The position numbers and the translations under genes were made by a program. From JAJPKR01 sp050746125 (lineage in GTDB: Bacteria > Acidobacteriota > Terriglobia > Terriglobales > SCQP01): DNA of 64,000 bases. The notes beneath the pieces are model-generated. The model had not been told where the DNA came from. It did not search any database and worked only from the letters and a program-made list of their open reading frames with translations. The DNA is taken from contig JBOGKX010000052.1 in the NCBI GenBank assembly GCA_050746125.1, forward strand, positions 13,923-77,922, given 5' to 3'. Below, piece by piece: positions 51,191-60,083 of this stretch (positions within the stretch are counted from its first letter, which is position 1; each line of letters starts with the position of its first letter).

Positions 51191-51979
51191 ATGTCGGCGG
51201 CCAGCGCCATTCTTTCCGTCAGCCGCAACGCTTACCGCGAGGCGATTCGAGATCGCATCCTTTTCAGCCTGGTGTTTTTCGCCGTGTTGATGGTGGGCGC
51301 GGCGGTGCTGTTCTCGCAGATGTCGTTCGGCATCGACGCCGGCGCGCTGATCAATTTCAGCCTGGCGGCGATCACGATGCTGGGCGTGATCATCGCCGTC
51401 TTCCTCGGCAATCAGCTTGTCGCCAAGGAAATCGAGCGGCGGACGCTTTACACGTTGCTGGCCCATCCGGTGCGGCGCACGCATTTTTTGATCGGCAAGT
51501 TCGCAGGCCTGGTGGAGACGCTGGTCGTCAATTGCGGATTGATGGGCGTGGCGCTGTTCTTGGCGCTGCTTTACGTGCTGCCGCGGCATGTGGCCGCGGG
51601 TGAATGGTCGCTGCTGGCGGCGCTGTATTTCATCTTGCTCGAACTGGCGGTGCTGACGGCTATTGCGCTCGTCTTTTCCTGCATTTCGTCGCCGGTGCTG
51701 GCGGCGGTGTTCACGCTGGCGCTGTTCGTGGTGGGCAGCTTCGATAGCGAGCTGCGAACGCTGGGGCAAAGTTCGCGGCAATGGATGGGCGGCCACTTGG
51801 CTATTTGGCTCTCTTACGTGTTGCCCAATTTCGGCAGCTTCAACATCGCGACCGCTGCCTCGCATTTTGCCCCCATCAGCTGGACGCTGGTGGGATTGAA
51901 CACGGCCTACGCGGCCGTCTATTGCGGCGTCGCCCTGGCGATCGCCAGCGCGATTTTCGAGAACAAAGATCTGAAGTGA
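51191..51979 (+). CDS. ABC-2 type exporter permease
   Basis: The 262-residue protein has six predicted membrane helices, beginning ILFSLVFFAVLMVGAAVLF. It carries the region ERRTLYTLLAHPVRRTHFL between helices, typical of ABC-2 permeases that follow a partner ATPase. The ATG at 51191 lies directly after ggag. The stop overlaps the next gene's GTG by four bases. The transported substrate is not known. Confidence 0.85.
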   Translation: MSAASAILSVSRNAYREAIRDRILFSLVFFAVLMVGAAVLFSQMSFGIDAGALINFSLAAITMLGVIIAVFLGNQLVAKEIERRTLYTLLAHPVRRTHFLIGKFAGLVETLVVNCGLMGVALFLALLYVLPRHVAAGEWSLLAALYFILLELAVLTAIALVFSCISSPVLAAVFTLALFVVGSFDSELRTLGQSSRQWMGGHLAIWLSYVLPNFGSFNIATAASHFAPISWTLVGLNTAYAAVYCGVALAIASAIFENKDLK

Positions 51980-52878
51980 GGGGCAGGGTTGCCGGGGTGG
52001 CCAAAGCGAACCCAAGAGCCATTAAGATTTCCGCGGTGCTGATCGCCGTCTTATTGGCGACGGGAGCGGCCTTGCAGAGGGCGATTGCGCCGCGCACGCC
52101 GGAGTTTAGCGGCGCCGGCCCGGCGGTACCGTCGCGGGCGCTGGCGGAGCATCTCTTCCTGGGCTACAACGGCTTGGCCGCCGATATTTATTGGACAGAG
52201 GCGATCCAATACTTCGGCCAGCGGCGCATAGCGCAAAGCTGGGATTATCCCAAGCTGGCGCCGCTGTTGAATCTCGCCTACGATCTCGACCCGAATCTGA
52301 TTTCGGCGGCGCAGTATGGGGCGTTTTTCTTGGCCGACGATCCGCCAGAGGCGGCGGGCCAGCCGCAAGCAGCAGTGGCTTTGCTGAAAAAGGCGATCCA
52401 CGACCATCGGGACGATTGGCACCTGTATTTCAACCTGGGATTCGTTCAGGCATTGAACCTGCACGATCACAAGGCGGCGGCGGAGACGTTTTACGCCGGC
52501 TCGAAGGCGCCGAACGCCAATCCCGCGCTGGCCGTGCTCGCGGCCGACTATTTCGCCGACGTCAACGAAAAGGCGCTGGCGCGGGCACTGTGGACGGAGA
52601 TGTATCACGATGCTCCCAACGCGCAACTGCGCGCCAACGCGCTCGATCACCTTCAGGCATTGCGCGCGGAAGCCGACCTGGCGAGCTTGAGCAAGGTAGC
52701 CGCTGCCTATCGCCAGCGCGCGGGCGCTTGGCCGTCGAGTTGGAGCGACCTGGTGCGCGCCGGGCTATTGCGCGACGTGCCGCGCGATCCGCAGGGGCGG
52801 GCGTATCGGCTATTGCCGGGCGGGCGCTTCGAATTAGACCCGGCAACGAAGATCCTGGCCCTGCGGCACGACCACTAA
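51976..52878 (+). CDS. membrane-anchored TPR-like protein
   Basis: The 300-residue protein has one N-terminal membrane helix (AIKISAVLIAVLLATGAAL), then helical repeats of TPR type: LNLAYDLDPNLISAAQYGA, DDWHLYFNLGFVQALN and HDHKAAAETFYAGSK. The C-terminal part SSWSDLVRAGLLRDVP is a different small domain. It starts with GTG at 51976 inside the permease stop, so it is co-translated with the exporter and may be its accessory protein. Function is unknown. Confidence 0.75.
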   Translation: MRGRVAGVAKANPRAIKISAVLIAVLLATGAALQRAIAPRTPEFSGAGPAVPSRALAEHLFLGYNGLAADIYWTEAIQYFGQRRIAQSWDYPKLAPLLNLAYDLDPNLISAAQYGAFFLADDPPEAAGQPQAAVALLKKAIHDHRDDWHLYFNLGFVQALNLHDHKAAAETFYAGSKAPNANPALAVLAADYFADVNEKALARALWTEMYHDAPNAQLRANALDHLQALRAEADLASLSKVAAAYRQRAGAWPSSWSDLVRAGLLRDVPRDPQGRAYRLLPGGRFELDPATKILALRHDH

Positions 52879-52892
52879 AGCCGCTTAGGCAG

Positions 52893-55800
52893 TCATTCGT
52901 ATCTCAGCGCCACCATCGGATCTACGCGTGTCGCGCGCCGCGCGGGGATGTAGCACGCCAAGATTGACACCGCGACCAGTGCCAGCGAAACCAGCACAAA
53001 GGTAGCGGGATCTCGAGGGGCGACGCCGAAGAGAAAGCTAGCGAGGAAACTTGTGAGTGCCCAGGCTGCGGCGACACCTAGGGCCGTGCCGATCAAGGTG
53101 AGCCGCAGGCCTTGTCGCACAATCAGACCCAACACGTCGCGCCTTTCCGCGCCCAGGGCCATGCGAATGCCGATCTCGTGAGTACGATGGGCCACCGAGA
53201 ATGCCATCACGCCATAAATTCCAACCACCGCCAGCGTGAGCGCGATGCCGGCGAAAATTCCCAGCAGAAGCACGTTAAACCGCCGCAGGGCAAGGGACTC
53301 CGACAGGGCTTGTTGGAGCGTAGCCACATGGTAGACCGGCTGATCGGGGTCGACGTCCCGGACCTGGGCGCGGATGGCGGAGACCATGCTGTCCGGGTCG
53401 GCGGCGGTGCGGACGGCGAGCTGCATGGATTTGTCCGGCGACTGAAGATAGGGCACGTAGATCTCGGCCTCCGCATCCCGGCTCAGCCCTTCGTGGTGGG
53501 TGTTTCCTACTACGCCAACCACGGTCAGATTGCTTTTAAAGAACGGGATCTGCTTGCCGACGGGATCCTCTGTCGGCCAAAGATGGCGCGCCAAAGCTTC
53601 ATTCACCACCGCGACCTTCAGCGTCTGCTCGTCATCCTGGTCCGTAAACGTGCGCCCTTTCAGCAGGGGAATCCCGAGGGTATAAAAATAGGCGGGACTT
53701 ACCGTGATCCGCGACATCATCACCGTTGTCGAGCTTGAGAGCGCAACATGTGGCAGAAGACGGCTGAGGGACATCACCAGGAAGGTTTGATAAGGACTGA
53801 GCGGCAGAGAATCAGCGAGCGCCGCCGAGCGTACGCCCGGTAAGGTCTCGACGCGGTTCAGAACCCGCGAGAAGAACTCCGACTTTTGCTGGGGCGTGGG
53901 ATAACGCGAGTCCGTAAGGCTGAGATCCATGGTCAGGACGCGCTCCGGCACGAAGCCTGGGTTGACCTGGAGGAGGCGATAGAAGCTCTTGATGAGCAGG
54001 CCGGCACCGATCAACAGCACTAGCGCGAGGGAGAGCTCAGCCACGGCCAGCGCTCCTCGAAGCCACCCGCGGCGGCGACCGGAGCTCGCCACCTGAGCGC
54101 CCTCCTTTAGCTCTTCGGCAAGATCGCGGTGCGTGATGGTAATTGCTGGCGCAAGGCCGAACAGGATTCCAGTGAAAACCGAGGCCGCCAGCGCAAAAAA
54201 CAGAACGTTGCCGTCCACCCTCGGCGCTGCCACCGCCAAAATGCCGCCTCCGGCGCCGGCCGGGATGAGGCGCGCGATGACCTTCACCCCCCAAGCGGCA
54301 AACAGTACTCCCGCCATGCCACCGGCCAGCGCCAACGTCAAACTCTCAACCAGGAGCTGCCGAACCAGCCGCCAGCGTCCGGCGCCAAGCGCGGCCCGCA
54401 GTCCAACCTCGCGCGTGCGTGCCGATGCTCGGGTGAGCATCAGATTGGCGACATTAGCGCACGCGATGAGCAACACCAGTCCCACCACGCCCAGAAGTGT
54501 CAACATTGCGGGACGCAGATTCCCCGCAAGGTGTTCGGCCAGGGGCATAACGATGAGCTCAGTCGCGGGCCTGATGGGACCGACCCTGAATTGAGCCGAT
54601 TTTTCAGACTTTGGAGTTGCTTTGGTTGCCGCCTCCGGCGGTCCTGATTTCGCCACAGCGTTCCGAGCCGCACGTCCCGACGTTGCCATATGGTCCGGCG
54701 AGGACCCGCCTCCAGGTGCGAGCGGCGCCTCACCCGTCCGCGCGGCAACCTCCGGCGGCAATATGAATCGCCCTGGGCTTCTGGGTGGCATTTGCGGCGG
54801 GCCTGAAGTGGTGTAGCGGGACTGGCCACCGCGGCCGATGGGGCGCGGAGTTAGCATCGCAGGGCGTTGAGCGCCGCCGTCCCCGGCCAGCATAGGCCCG
54901 CCGGACGACTGCGCGCGTTTCCAGATTTCATCCAGGTCGGCTCGGGCGGCGGCGAGCGAGACGCCCGGCTTCAAACGGCCGATGATCCGAACCAGCCTTT
55001 GCGACTGGCTGCGAAGCTGCTCCTGGGCCTGGTTGAGAGCCAACGGCAAAAGGATTTGAGTGTCGGACTCCCCGGGGAAACGGAAGCTCGCCGGCATCAC
55101 ACCCACCACGGTGTAAGGCGCGGCGTCGAGGTCGACCGTCTGTCCCAGCACGTGAGGGTCGGAGCCAAAATACTGCCGCCAAAAGGGATACATCAGAACC
55201 GCTACGTGAGGTCCGTTCGGCCGGTCCTCATTCTTGGTGAAGGCCCGCCCGAGTTGTGGCTCCACGCCCAGAGTGGCGAAGAAACTGGCGCTTACGGACA
55301 CACCATGAACCCGCGCCGGCTGGCCGCGGCCGGTGAGGTTGAAATCGTCGGATTGGCTAGGCGCGCCCTCTCGCAATGCACCCCGGTCGTAGGCGGCGAT
55401 CCGGTCCAAAGTGTGGCTTTGATCTTTCCAGTCGACGTAGTCTCCGCCGTTGGCGATTTCGGCCTTGAGCGCGGGAATCGATTCGGCAATCCAAACCAGC
55501 CGGTCGCTGTGCGGATAGGGCAGCGGCCGCAGCACCACGGCGTTCACAACGCTGAAAATCGCGGTGTTGGCGCCAATGCCGAGGGCGAGCGTGATAATCG
55601 CGACGGTCGCAAAGCCGGGACTGCGGCGAAGCTGCCGGAGGCCATAGCGAAGGTCTTGCAGGAGCGTCTCGATCGTGTTCCATAGCCACATCTCCCGGCT
55701 ACTTTCTTCGGCTAGGGTCACATTGCCGAATCGTCGCAACGCGGCGTTGTGAGCTTTGTCGGAGGGCATGCCGGATTCCAGGTTCTCGCGCTCTTCCATC

Positions 55801-55895
55801 TCGAGATGGGAGCGAATCTCAGCTTTGAGATCGTCTGCCAGCTTCGACCGATGAAGGAGAGCACGCAGTCTCGAAAGCTCGCGACGCCAGCTCAT
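52893..55895 (-). CDS. ADOP-type permease (MacB-like, Acidobacterial duplicated permease)
   Basis: The 1000-residue protein has an N-terminal regulatory segment (residues 1-80) with EIRSHLEMEERENL, then two FtsX-like permease modules separated by a MacB-periplasmic-core domain. The first module begins DLRYGLRQLRRSPGFA and contains ALGIGANTAIFSVVNAVVLR, the ADOP signature. Later LMLTRASARTREVGLRAALG and FSVAHRTHEIGIRMALGAER are the FtsX couplings. A proline-, glycine- and serine-rich insertion of about 100 residues interrupts the first periplasmic domain (about 395-495). It has no ATPase of its own. Its start overlaps the PadR stop. Confidence 0.9.
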   Translation of the reverse strand: MSWRRELSRLRALLHRSKLADDLKAEIRSHLEMEERENLESGMPSDKAHNAALRRFGNVTLAEESSREMWLWNTIETLLQDLRYGLRQLRRSPGFATVAIITLALGIGANTAIFSVVNAVVLRPLPYPHSDRLVWIAESIPALKAEIANGGDYVDWKDQSHTLDRIAAYDRGALREGAPSQSDDFNLTGRGQPARVHGVSVSASFFATLGVEPQLGRAFTKNEDRPNGPHVAVLMYPFWRQYFGSDPHVLGQTVDLDAAPYTVVGVMPASFRFPGESDTQILLPLALNQAQEQLRSQSQRLVRIIGRLKPGVSLAAARADLDEIWKRAQSSGGPMLAGDGGAQRPAMLTPRPIGRGGQSRYTTSGPPQMPPRSPGRFILPPEVAARTGEAPLAPGGGSSPDHMATSGRAARNAVAKSGPPEAATKATPKSEKSAQFRVGPIRPATELIVMPLAEHLAGNLRPAMLTLLGVVGLVLLIACANVANLMLTRASARTREVGLRAALGAGRWRLVRQLLVESLTLALAGGMAGVLFAAWGVKVIARLIPAGAGGGILAVAAPRVDGNVLFFALAASVFTGILFGLAPAITITHRDLAEELKEGAQVASSGRRRGWLRGALAVAELSLALVLLIGAGLLIKSFYRLLQVNPGFVPERVLTMDLSLTDSRYPTPQQKSEFFSRVLNRVETLPGVRSAALADSLPLSPYQTFLVMSLSRLLPHVALSSSTTVMMSRITVSPAYFYTLGIPLLKGRTFTDQDDEQTLKVAVVNEALARHLWPTEDPVGKQIPFFKSNLTVVGVVGNTHHEGLSRDAEAEIYVPYLQSPDKSMQLAVRTAADPDSMVSAIRAQVRDVDPDQPVYHVATLQQALSESLALRRFNVLLLGIFAGIALTLAVVGIYGVMAFSVAHRTHEIGIRMALGAERRDVLGLIVRQGLRLTLIGTALGVAAAWALTSFLASFLFGVAPRDPATFVLVSLALVAVSILACYIPARRATRVDPMVALRYE

Positions 55896-56254
55896 GGCCT
55901 TTCCTCGGATTCGGTTGGCCGCAGCACCGCAGTGATCGCCCGCACGAAGCGTTCCCAACGGGAGGTCTCGGCGACCAACTGACGTCGTCCCCTTGCCGTC
56001 AGGCGGTAATACTTGGCCCGCTGCTTGTTCTTGGAGACGCCCCACTCAGCGGTGATCCAGCCTTCCTGCTGCAGGCGCTGTAGTGCCGGATAGAGCGACC
56101 CGTGTTCCACCTTTAGGGTTTCCTCCGACATGCGCTCAATGGATTTGGCGATGCCGTGTCCGTGGATTGGACCCCAAAGCAGCGTGCGCAGGATCAGTAT
56201 GTCCAGCGAGCCGTACACCAGTTCGATTCGGTCCGTGGATGATTGCCTAGCCAT
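55892..56254 (-). CDS. PadR-family transcriptional repressor
   Basis: The 120-residue protein has the PadR winged helix: ELVYGSLDILILRTLLWGPI, HGHGIAKSIERMSEETLKVE, HGSLYPALQRLQQEGWITAE and a C-terminal YRLTARGRRQLV. It precedes the ADOP permease gene, with a four-base overlap, as is usual for this pair. The ATG at 56254 was chosen because the promoter boxes lie just upstream, and a longer start would run into the -35. The predicted transcription start is only a few bases before the ATG, so the mRNA is nearly leaderless. Confidence 0.88.
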   Translation of the reverse strand: MARQSSTDRIELVYGSLDILILRTLLWGPIHGHGIAKSIERMSEETLKVEHGSLYPALQRLQQEGWITAEWGVSKNKQRAKYYRLTARGRRQLVAETSRWERFVRAITAVLRPTESEERP

Positions 56255-56263
56255 GCTAGAAGG

Positions 56264-56293
56264 CAATCTACCTCTGAGGTGGTAGATTGTCAA
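56264..56293 (-). promoter_or_regulatory. PadR promoter with embedded palindromic operator
   Basis: On the minus strand TTGACA (56288-56293) and TAGATT (56265-56270) are spaced by 17 bases, an optimal promoter. A nine-base inverted repeat caatctacc/ggtagattg (56264-56289, eight-base centre cctctgag-like) overlaps the spacer and -10. A repressor bound here would block polymerase, so this is the likely PadR autoregulatory site, controlling the permease too. Confidence 0.75.
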
Positions 56294-56343
56294 CTAGAAT
56301 GGCGGCACCCGCGCACAATTAACATTGGCCTCCAATTGTCTGC

Positions 56344-58101
56344 TTAGGGCGCCGCGGTCGTCGTCGTTTGGCCGTCGCCGGCCAGCTCGAAGACGGGCAT
56401 GGGCTGGGAAAAGCCTTTGAATTGAAGCGGCGGCAAAGCGCGCAGCGGCAGGGCGCCGTCAAGTTCGGCGGCGACCGCTTCGCTCACCAGCACCTGGCCG
56501 GCGTTGGCGGCGGCGCACAAGCGCGCGGCCAAATTGACGGTGGCGCCGATGGCGGTGTAGTCGCGGCGATGTTCGCTGCCGATGCTGCCCACGACCACCT
56601 CGCCGACGTGCAAGCCCAGGCCGACGCGCGTGCCCGGCTCGTTTCGCAGCTCGGCGCCGAGCTGGCGGCTAATGGCTTGACTGGCGGCCAGGGCGCGCCG
56701 GCAGCGCTCCGGGCCGCTGAACCACGCCACCATGGCGTCGCCGACAAATTTATCGACGTCGCCGCCGTGTTCGCGCACCAAGCGCGCCTGCATGCCGAGG
56801 ACGTGGTTCAGGGTGGTGATGACGGCCGCGGGATCGCGCTTTTCCGAGTAGGCGCTGAACCCGCGAATATCGGTAAAGAGCACGGCCAAGGTCTGGCGAG
56901 TGCTGGGCAAATCGGCGCCGGCGGATTGCCGGATCTGCTCGAAGGTGCTTTGCGAGAGAAATTTGGACATGGCGAAGCGCTCTTTCAAGCCGCGGGCCAT
57001 GTCCAGGAAGGAGCGGCCCAGGACGCCAATTTCATCGCGCGCCTGCATGCGGGGATTAGCGGCCAGCCCCAGCATTTCGGCGGCATCGTAGTCGCCGCGT
57101 CCGAGAGCATGGGCGGCGCGCGCCAGCGAATTCAGCGGCCGGGCGATGGGGTGGGCGAAAAAGGCGCCGACGCCCGCACCCAAAAACAGCGCGCCGATGG
57201 CCAGCAGCGCCAGGTACTGCTCCAGCAAGCGGAATGGGCGCAGCTTGAGGCTGATGGATTCCATAAGCGCGGTGTGGAGATGCTCGGGGTTCTCCAGTTG
57301 GTCGGCGGCGTCGCGGATGGGGGCGTCGAGCAGCGCCCAGCGACCGCCCGGGCCGCTCAGCCGCATGCTCGTAGGCACGGCGGCCCGCCCTTCGATGGCG
57401 CGTACCAAGGCTTGCTTGAGCCCAGGCTCGCTGGCCGCCAAGACATGCACCTGCTTGCCATCCATGTGCCAGAACGCGGCCGCCGAGCCCGTCTGCCGCT
57501 CGATGGAGCGGGCGAAAGCATCGTTGACTTGGAATCCGATGGCCAGGGTGCCGAGCGGGCCGCGAGGACCGGGCACGGGCGCGGCGATGATCTCGTAGAA
57601 GGCGTGGTCGGGACCCTCCCAGTTGGTGATCTCGGCCGTTCCGGCGAGCGCCTGGCGCGTGTCGGCCACGCGCCAGCGCAGCGTGCCGGCGCGGCAGGGC
57701 GCCTGGCCGCGGCGGGCAAGCGCGAGAAGCGCGCCGTCGGGCCGCTGCAAGGCGACGTAATCGAAGGTGTCGGCGTGGCCGGCTTCGACGACGGCGCGGC
57801 GAATGAAACCGGCGGCATACGCGCAGGCGGCGGCGCCATCGCCGGTTTGGAAAAGCACGGCCACGCGCGGCTGCTCGGCATCGGCGAGCGTTTCGGCGGC
57901 ATGCTCGCGCAGGTGGCTTGCCTCCATGGCGGTGAAGGCGGCTTGGCTGTCGGCCAATTCGTGGTCGATGTCTTGCCGCACCTCGCGCTGGGCGCGAATC
58001 CAGACCATGATCAGCATCGCCGCCGTGAGCAGTACCACCGCGGAGGCAATGATCACCGTCAACTTGGCGCGGATGCTTAAGTCCTGAAACCGGGCGCGCA
58101 T
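56344..58101 (-). CDS. class III adenylate/guanylate cyclase with sensor and HAMP domain
   Basis: The 585-residue protein has an N-terminal membrane helix (LTVIIASAVVLLTAAMLIMV), a large periplasmic sensor, a second helix (LALLAIGALFLGAGVGAFFA), a HAMP region (RPLNSLARAAHALGRGDYD) and a C-terminal cyclase domain. Catalytic residues are present: metal aspartates in LFTDIRGFSAY and KFVGDAMVAW, a lysine in DVDKFVGD and Asn/Arg in TVNLAARL. The lysine and following Asp/Thr pattern favours ATP (adenylate cyclase). It is the sensor-output unit for cAMP. The start at 58101 lies one base after the stop of the small membrane gene. Confidence 0.88.
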   Translation of the reverse strand: MRARFQDLSIRAKLTVIIASAVVLLTAAMLIMVWIRAQREVRQDIDHELADSQAAFTAMEASHLREHAAETLADAEQPRVAVLFQTGDGAAACAYAAGFIRRAVVEAGHADTFDYVALQRPDGALLALARRGQAPCRAGTLRWRVADTRQALAGTAEITNWEGPDHAFYEIIAAPVPGPRGPLGTLAIGFQVNDAFARSIERQTGSAAAFWHMDGKQVHVLAASEPGLKQALVRAIEGRAAVPTSMRLSGPGGRWALLDAPIRDAADQLENPEHLHTALMESISLKLRPFRLLEQYLALLAIGALFLGAGVGAFFAHPIARPLNSLARAAHALGRGDYDAAEMLGLAANPRMQARDEIGVLGRSFLDMARGLKERFAMSKFLSQSTFEQIRQSAGADLPSTRQTLAVLFTDIRGFSAYSEKRDPAAVITTLNHVLGMQARLVREHGGDVDKFVGDAMVAWFSGPERCRRALAASQAISRQLGAELRNEPGTRVGLGLHVGEVVVGSIGSEHRRDYTAIGATVNLAARLCAAANAGQVLVSEAVAAELDGALPLRALPPLQFKGFSQPMPVFELAGDGQTTTTAAP

Positions 58102-58102
58102 G

Positions 58103-58354
58103 TTAGCGCGGCACGCGCTCGGTGGCGGAGCGAACGGCGGTGGCGTCGGAGCGGGAAGCGCGGGCGGCGCGGACATGGGCGCGCCAGGCCAGGGCCAACA
58201 TGAAAATCCCGAAGGCGAGCAGGACGAGGCCCCAGATCAAGTCAATGTTGAGGCCGGTGCGAAGGTAGACGGCGGAGCGATGCAGCCATCCGAAGCCAGT
58301 GAGCAGCACGCCGATCGCGGTAAACATCAATCCGATGGGGGTGCGTAGATCCAT
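58103..58354 (-). CDS. small two-helix membrane protein
   Basis: The 83-residue protein has two hydrophobic segments (about 7-24 and 38-58) with a short loop and a basic C-terminus rich in arginine. No family is recognised. It ends one base before the cyclase start and would be translated with it. It may anchor or regulate the cyclase (inference from position only). Confidence 0.65.
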   Translation of the reverse strand: MDLRTPIGLMFTAIGVLLTGFGWLHRSAVYLRTGLNIDLIWGLVLLAFGIFMLALAWRAHVRAARASRSDATAVRSATERVPR

Positions 58355-58389
58355 GAGGCAAGCTCAACAAAATTGTAGCCGGGCGGGGG

Positions 58390-60054
58390 CTAGCGGAACC
58401 ACCAATTCAGCACCAGCAGGATGACAATAACGCCGACGCCGAGATAGGCGGGGCGGCGAAACCAGGCGAGTTCCTCGTCGCGCTGGCGCGGCGTAAGCGA
58501 GCGCACCAGACCCACCAGTTCCTCCTCCGGACGTGGCGCGGTGGCCACGCTTACCGCGACCGTAACGAGGCAGCAAACGGCGAAGGCCCAAATCGCTCCC
58601 CAGAAATTTTGCGCCATGCTGCTGGAGTAGGTGTGCAGGTTGGCGATCCAGGCGCCCTTGCCTTCGGCGAAGGTCAGCGAATAGTGGCCGGCGGCGGCCA
58701 ACATGCCGCTCAGCAAGCCCCAAAAAGCACCGTGGCCGGTCGAGCGCTTCCAGAACATGCCGAGAAGAAAGGTGGCGAACAGCGGCGCATTGACAAAGCC
58801 GAAGACCAACTGCATGTAGTCCATCAGATTGTCGAAGTGCGTGACCAGATAGGCGCCGCCCACGGAAAGCACGATGCCGACGATCGTGACCCAGCGGCCC
58901 ATGGCCAAATAATGGGCGTCGGAAGCGTCGCGCTTGATGTAGCTCTGGTAGATGTCGTAGGTCCAGACGGAGTTGAAGGCGGTGACGTTGCCGGCCATGC
59001 CGGACATGAAGCTGGCCAGCAAAGCGGTCAAGCCCAGGCCGAGCATGCCGGTGGGGTAATAGCGCTGGATCATCAGCGGCAAGGCTTCGTTGTAGTTGAT
59101 CAGGCCTTTTTGCAGCGGCCAATGCGCCGCCGGGATCAGCGCCAGGGCCAAGATGCCGGGCACGATCACGATGAAGGGAAACAGCATCTTCGGCACGGCG
59201 GCGATCAGCGGCGTGCGGCGGGCGGCGGCCATATTTTCGGCGGCCATGGCGCGCTGGACGACGAGGAAGTCGGTGCACCAATACCCGAACGAGAGCACGA
59301 AGCCCAAGCCCATCACCAGCCCGAACCATTCCACGCCCATGGGATTCGAACTCGGATGGGCCATGTTGCGCCATAGGTGCAGGTAGCCCTTATCGCCAAG
59401 CGTGGCGAGGCGGGCTTGCAGGCCCGGCCAGCCTCCGACTTGGCGCAGCCCCAGCCAGGTCAGCGGGGTGAAACCCAAGACGATGAGAAAGAACTGCAAG
59501 ACCTCGTTGTAGATGGAGCTGGTCAAGCCGCCGCTGGCGGTATAGAGCAGCACGACCAGGGCCGAGAGCCAGATGCTGAGCGCGAAGCTCCAGCCCAACA
59601 AGTCGCGAAACAGGATCGCCATCGCGTACAGGCTGATGCCGCTCATCAGCAGCGTCATGACGGCGAAGGTGAGGGCGTTGAGGGCGCGCGTCTTTTCGTC
59701 GAAGCGCATGCGCAGGTATTCGGGCACGGAGCGGGCCTTGCTGCCGTAATAGAACGGCATCATGAACAAGGCGACGAAGATCATGGCCGGGACGGCGCCG
59801 ATCCAGTAAAAATGGCTGGTCAGCATGCCGTACTTGGCGCCGCTGGCGGCCATGCCCATCATCTCCAGCGCCCCCAGATTGGCGGAGAGGAAGGCCAGGC
59901 CCGTGATCCAGCTCGGAATGCGGCGGCCGGAGAGGAAGAAATCCTCGCTCGTGCGAGTCTGCCGCTTGAGAGCCCAGCCGATGCCGAGGACGAAAAGGCA
60001 GTACAGGCCGAGGATGATCTTGTCGAGCCAGCTGAGGGAGAGATGGAGGTTCAT
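58390..60054 (-). CDS. sodium/solute symporter (SSS family)
   Basis: The 554-residue protein has about 13 membrane helices and family motifs: SEDFFLSGRRIPSWITGLAF near residues 36-55, MMPFYYGSKARSVPEYLRMRF and, in the middle, GFVLSFGYWCTDFLVVQRAM. Members import sugars, amino acids or ions with sodium. The substrate is unknown, but the motifs fit the SGLT-type branch. The ATG at 60054 was chosen because the first helix follows. The next gene upstream on this strand is glyA, 29 bases away. Confidence 0.88.
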   Translation of the reverse strand: MNLHLSLSWLDKIILGLYCLFVLGIGWALKRQTRTSEDFFLSGRRIPSWITGLAFLSANLGALEMMGMAASGAKYGMLTSHFYWIGAVPAMIFVALFMMPFYYGSKARSVPEYLRMRFDEKTRALNALTFAVMTLLMSGISLYAMAILFRDLLGWSFALSIWLSALVVLLYTASGGLTSSIYNEVLQFFLIVLGFTPLTWLGLRQVGGWPGLQARLATLGDKGYLHLWRNMAHPSSNPMGVEWFGLVMGLGFVLSFGYWCTDFLVVQRAMAAENMAAARRTPLIAAVPKMLFPFIVIVPGILALALIPAAHWPLQKGLINYNEALPLMIQRYYPTGMLGLGLTALLASFMSGMAGNVTAFNSVWTYDIYQSYIKRDASDAHYLAMGRWVTIVGIVLSVGGAYLVTHFDNLMDYMQLVFGFVNAPLFATFLLGMFWKRSTGHGAFWGLLSGMLAAAGHYSLTFAEGKGAWIANLHTYSSSMAQNFWGAIWAFAVCCLVTVAVSVATAPRPEEELVGLVRSLTPRQRDEELAWFRRPAYLGVGVIVILLVLNWWFR

Positions 60055-60083
60055 TGCCAGCAGAGCGCTGGAATCGCGCTCAG

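Noticed and set aside
56368..58080. 570-codon open frame on the plus strand
   Set aside because: It is exactly antisense to the cyclase gene, whose domains are convincing. High GC leaves long antisense frames open and its product shows no motif.
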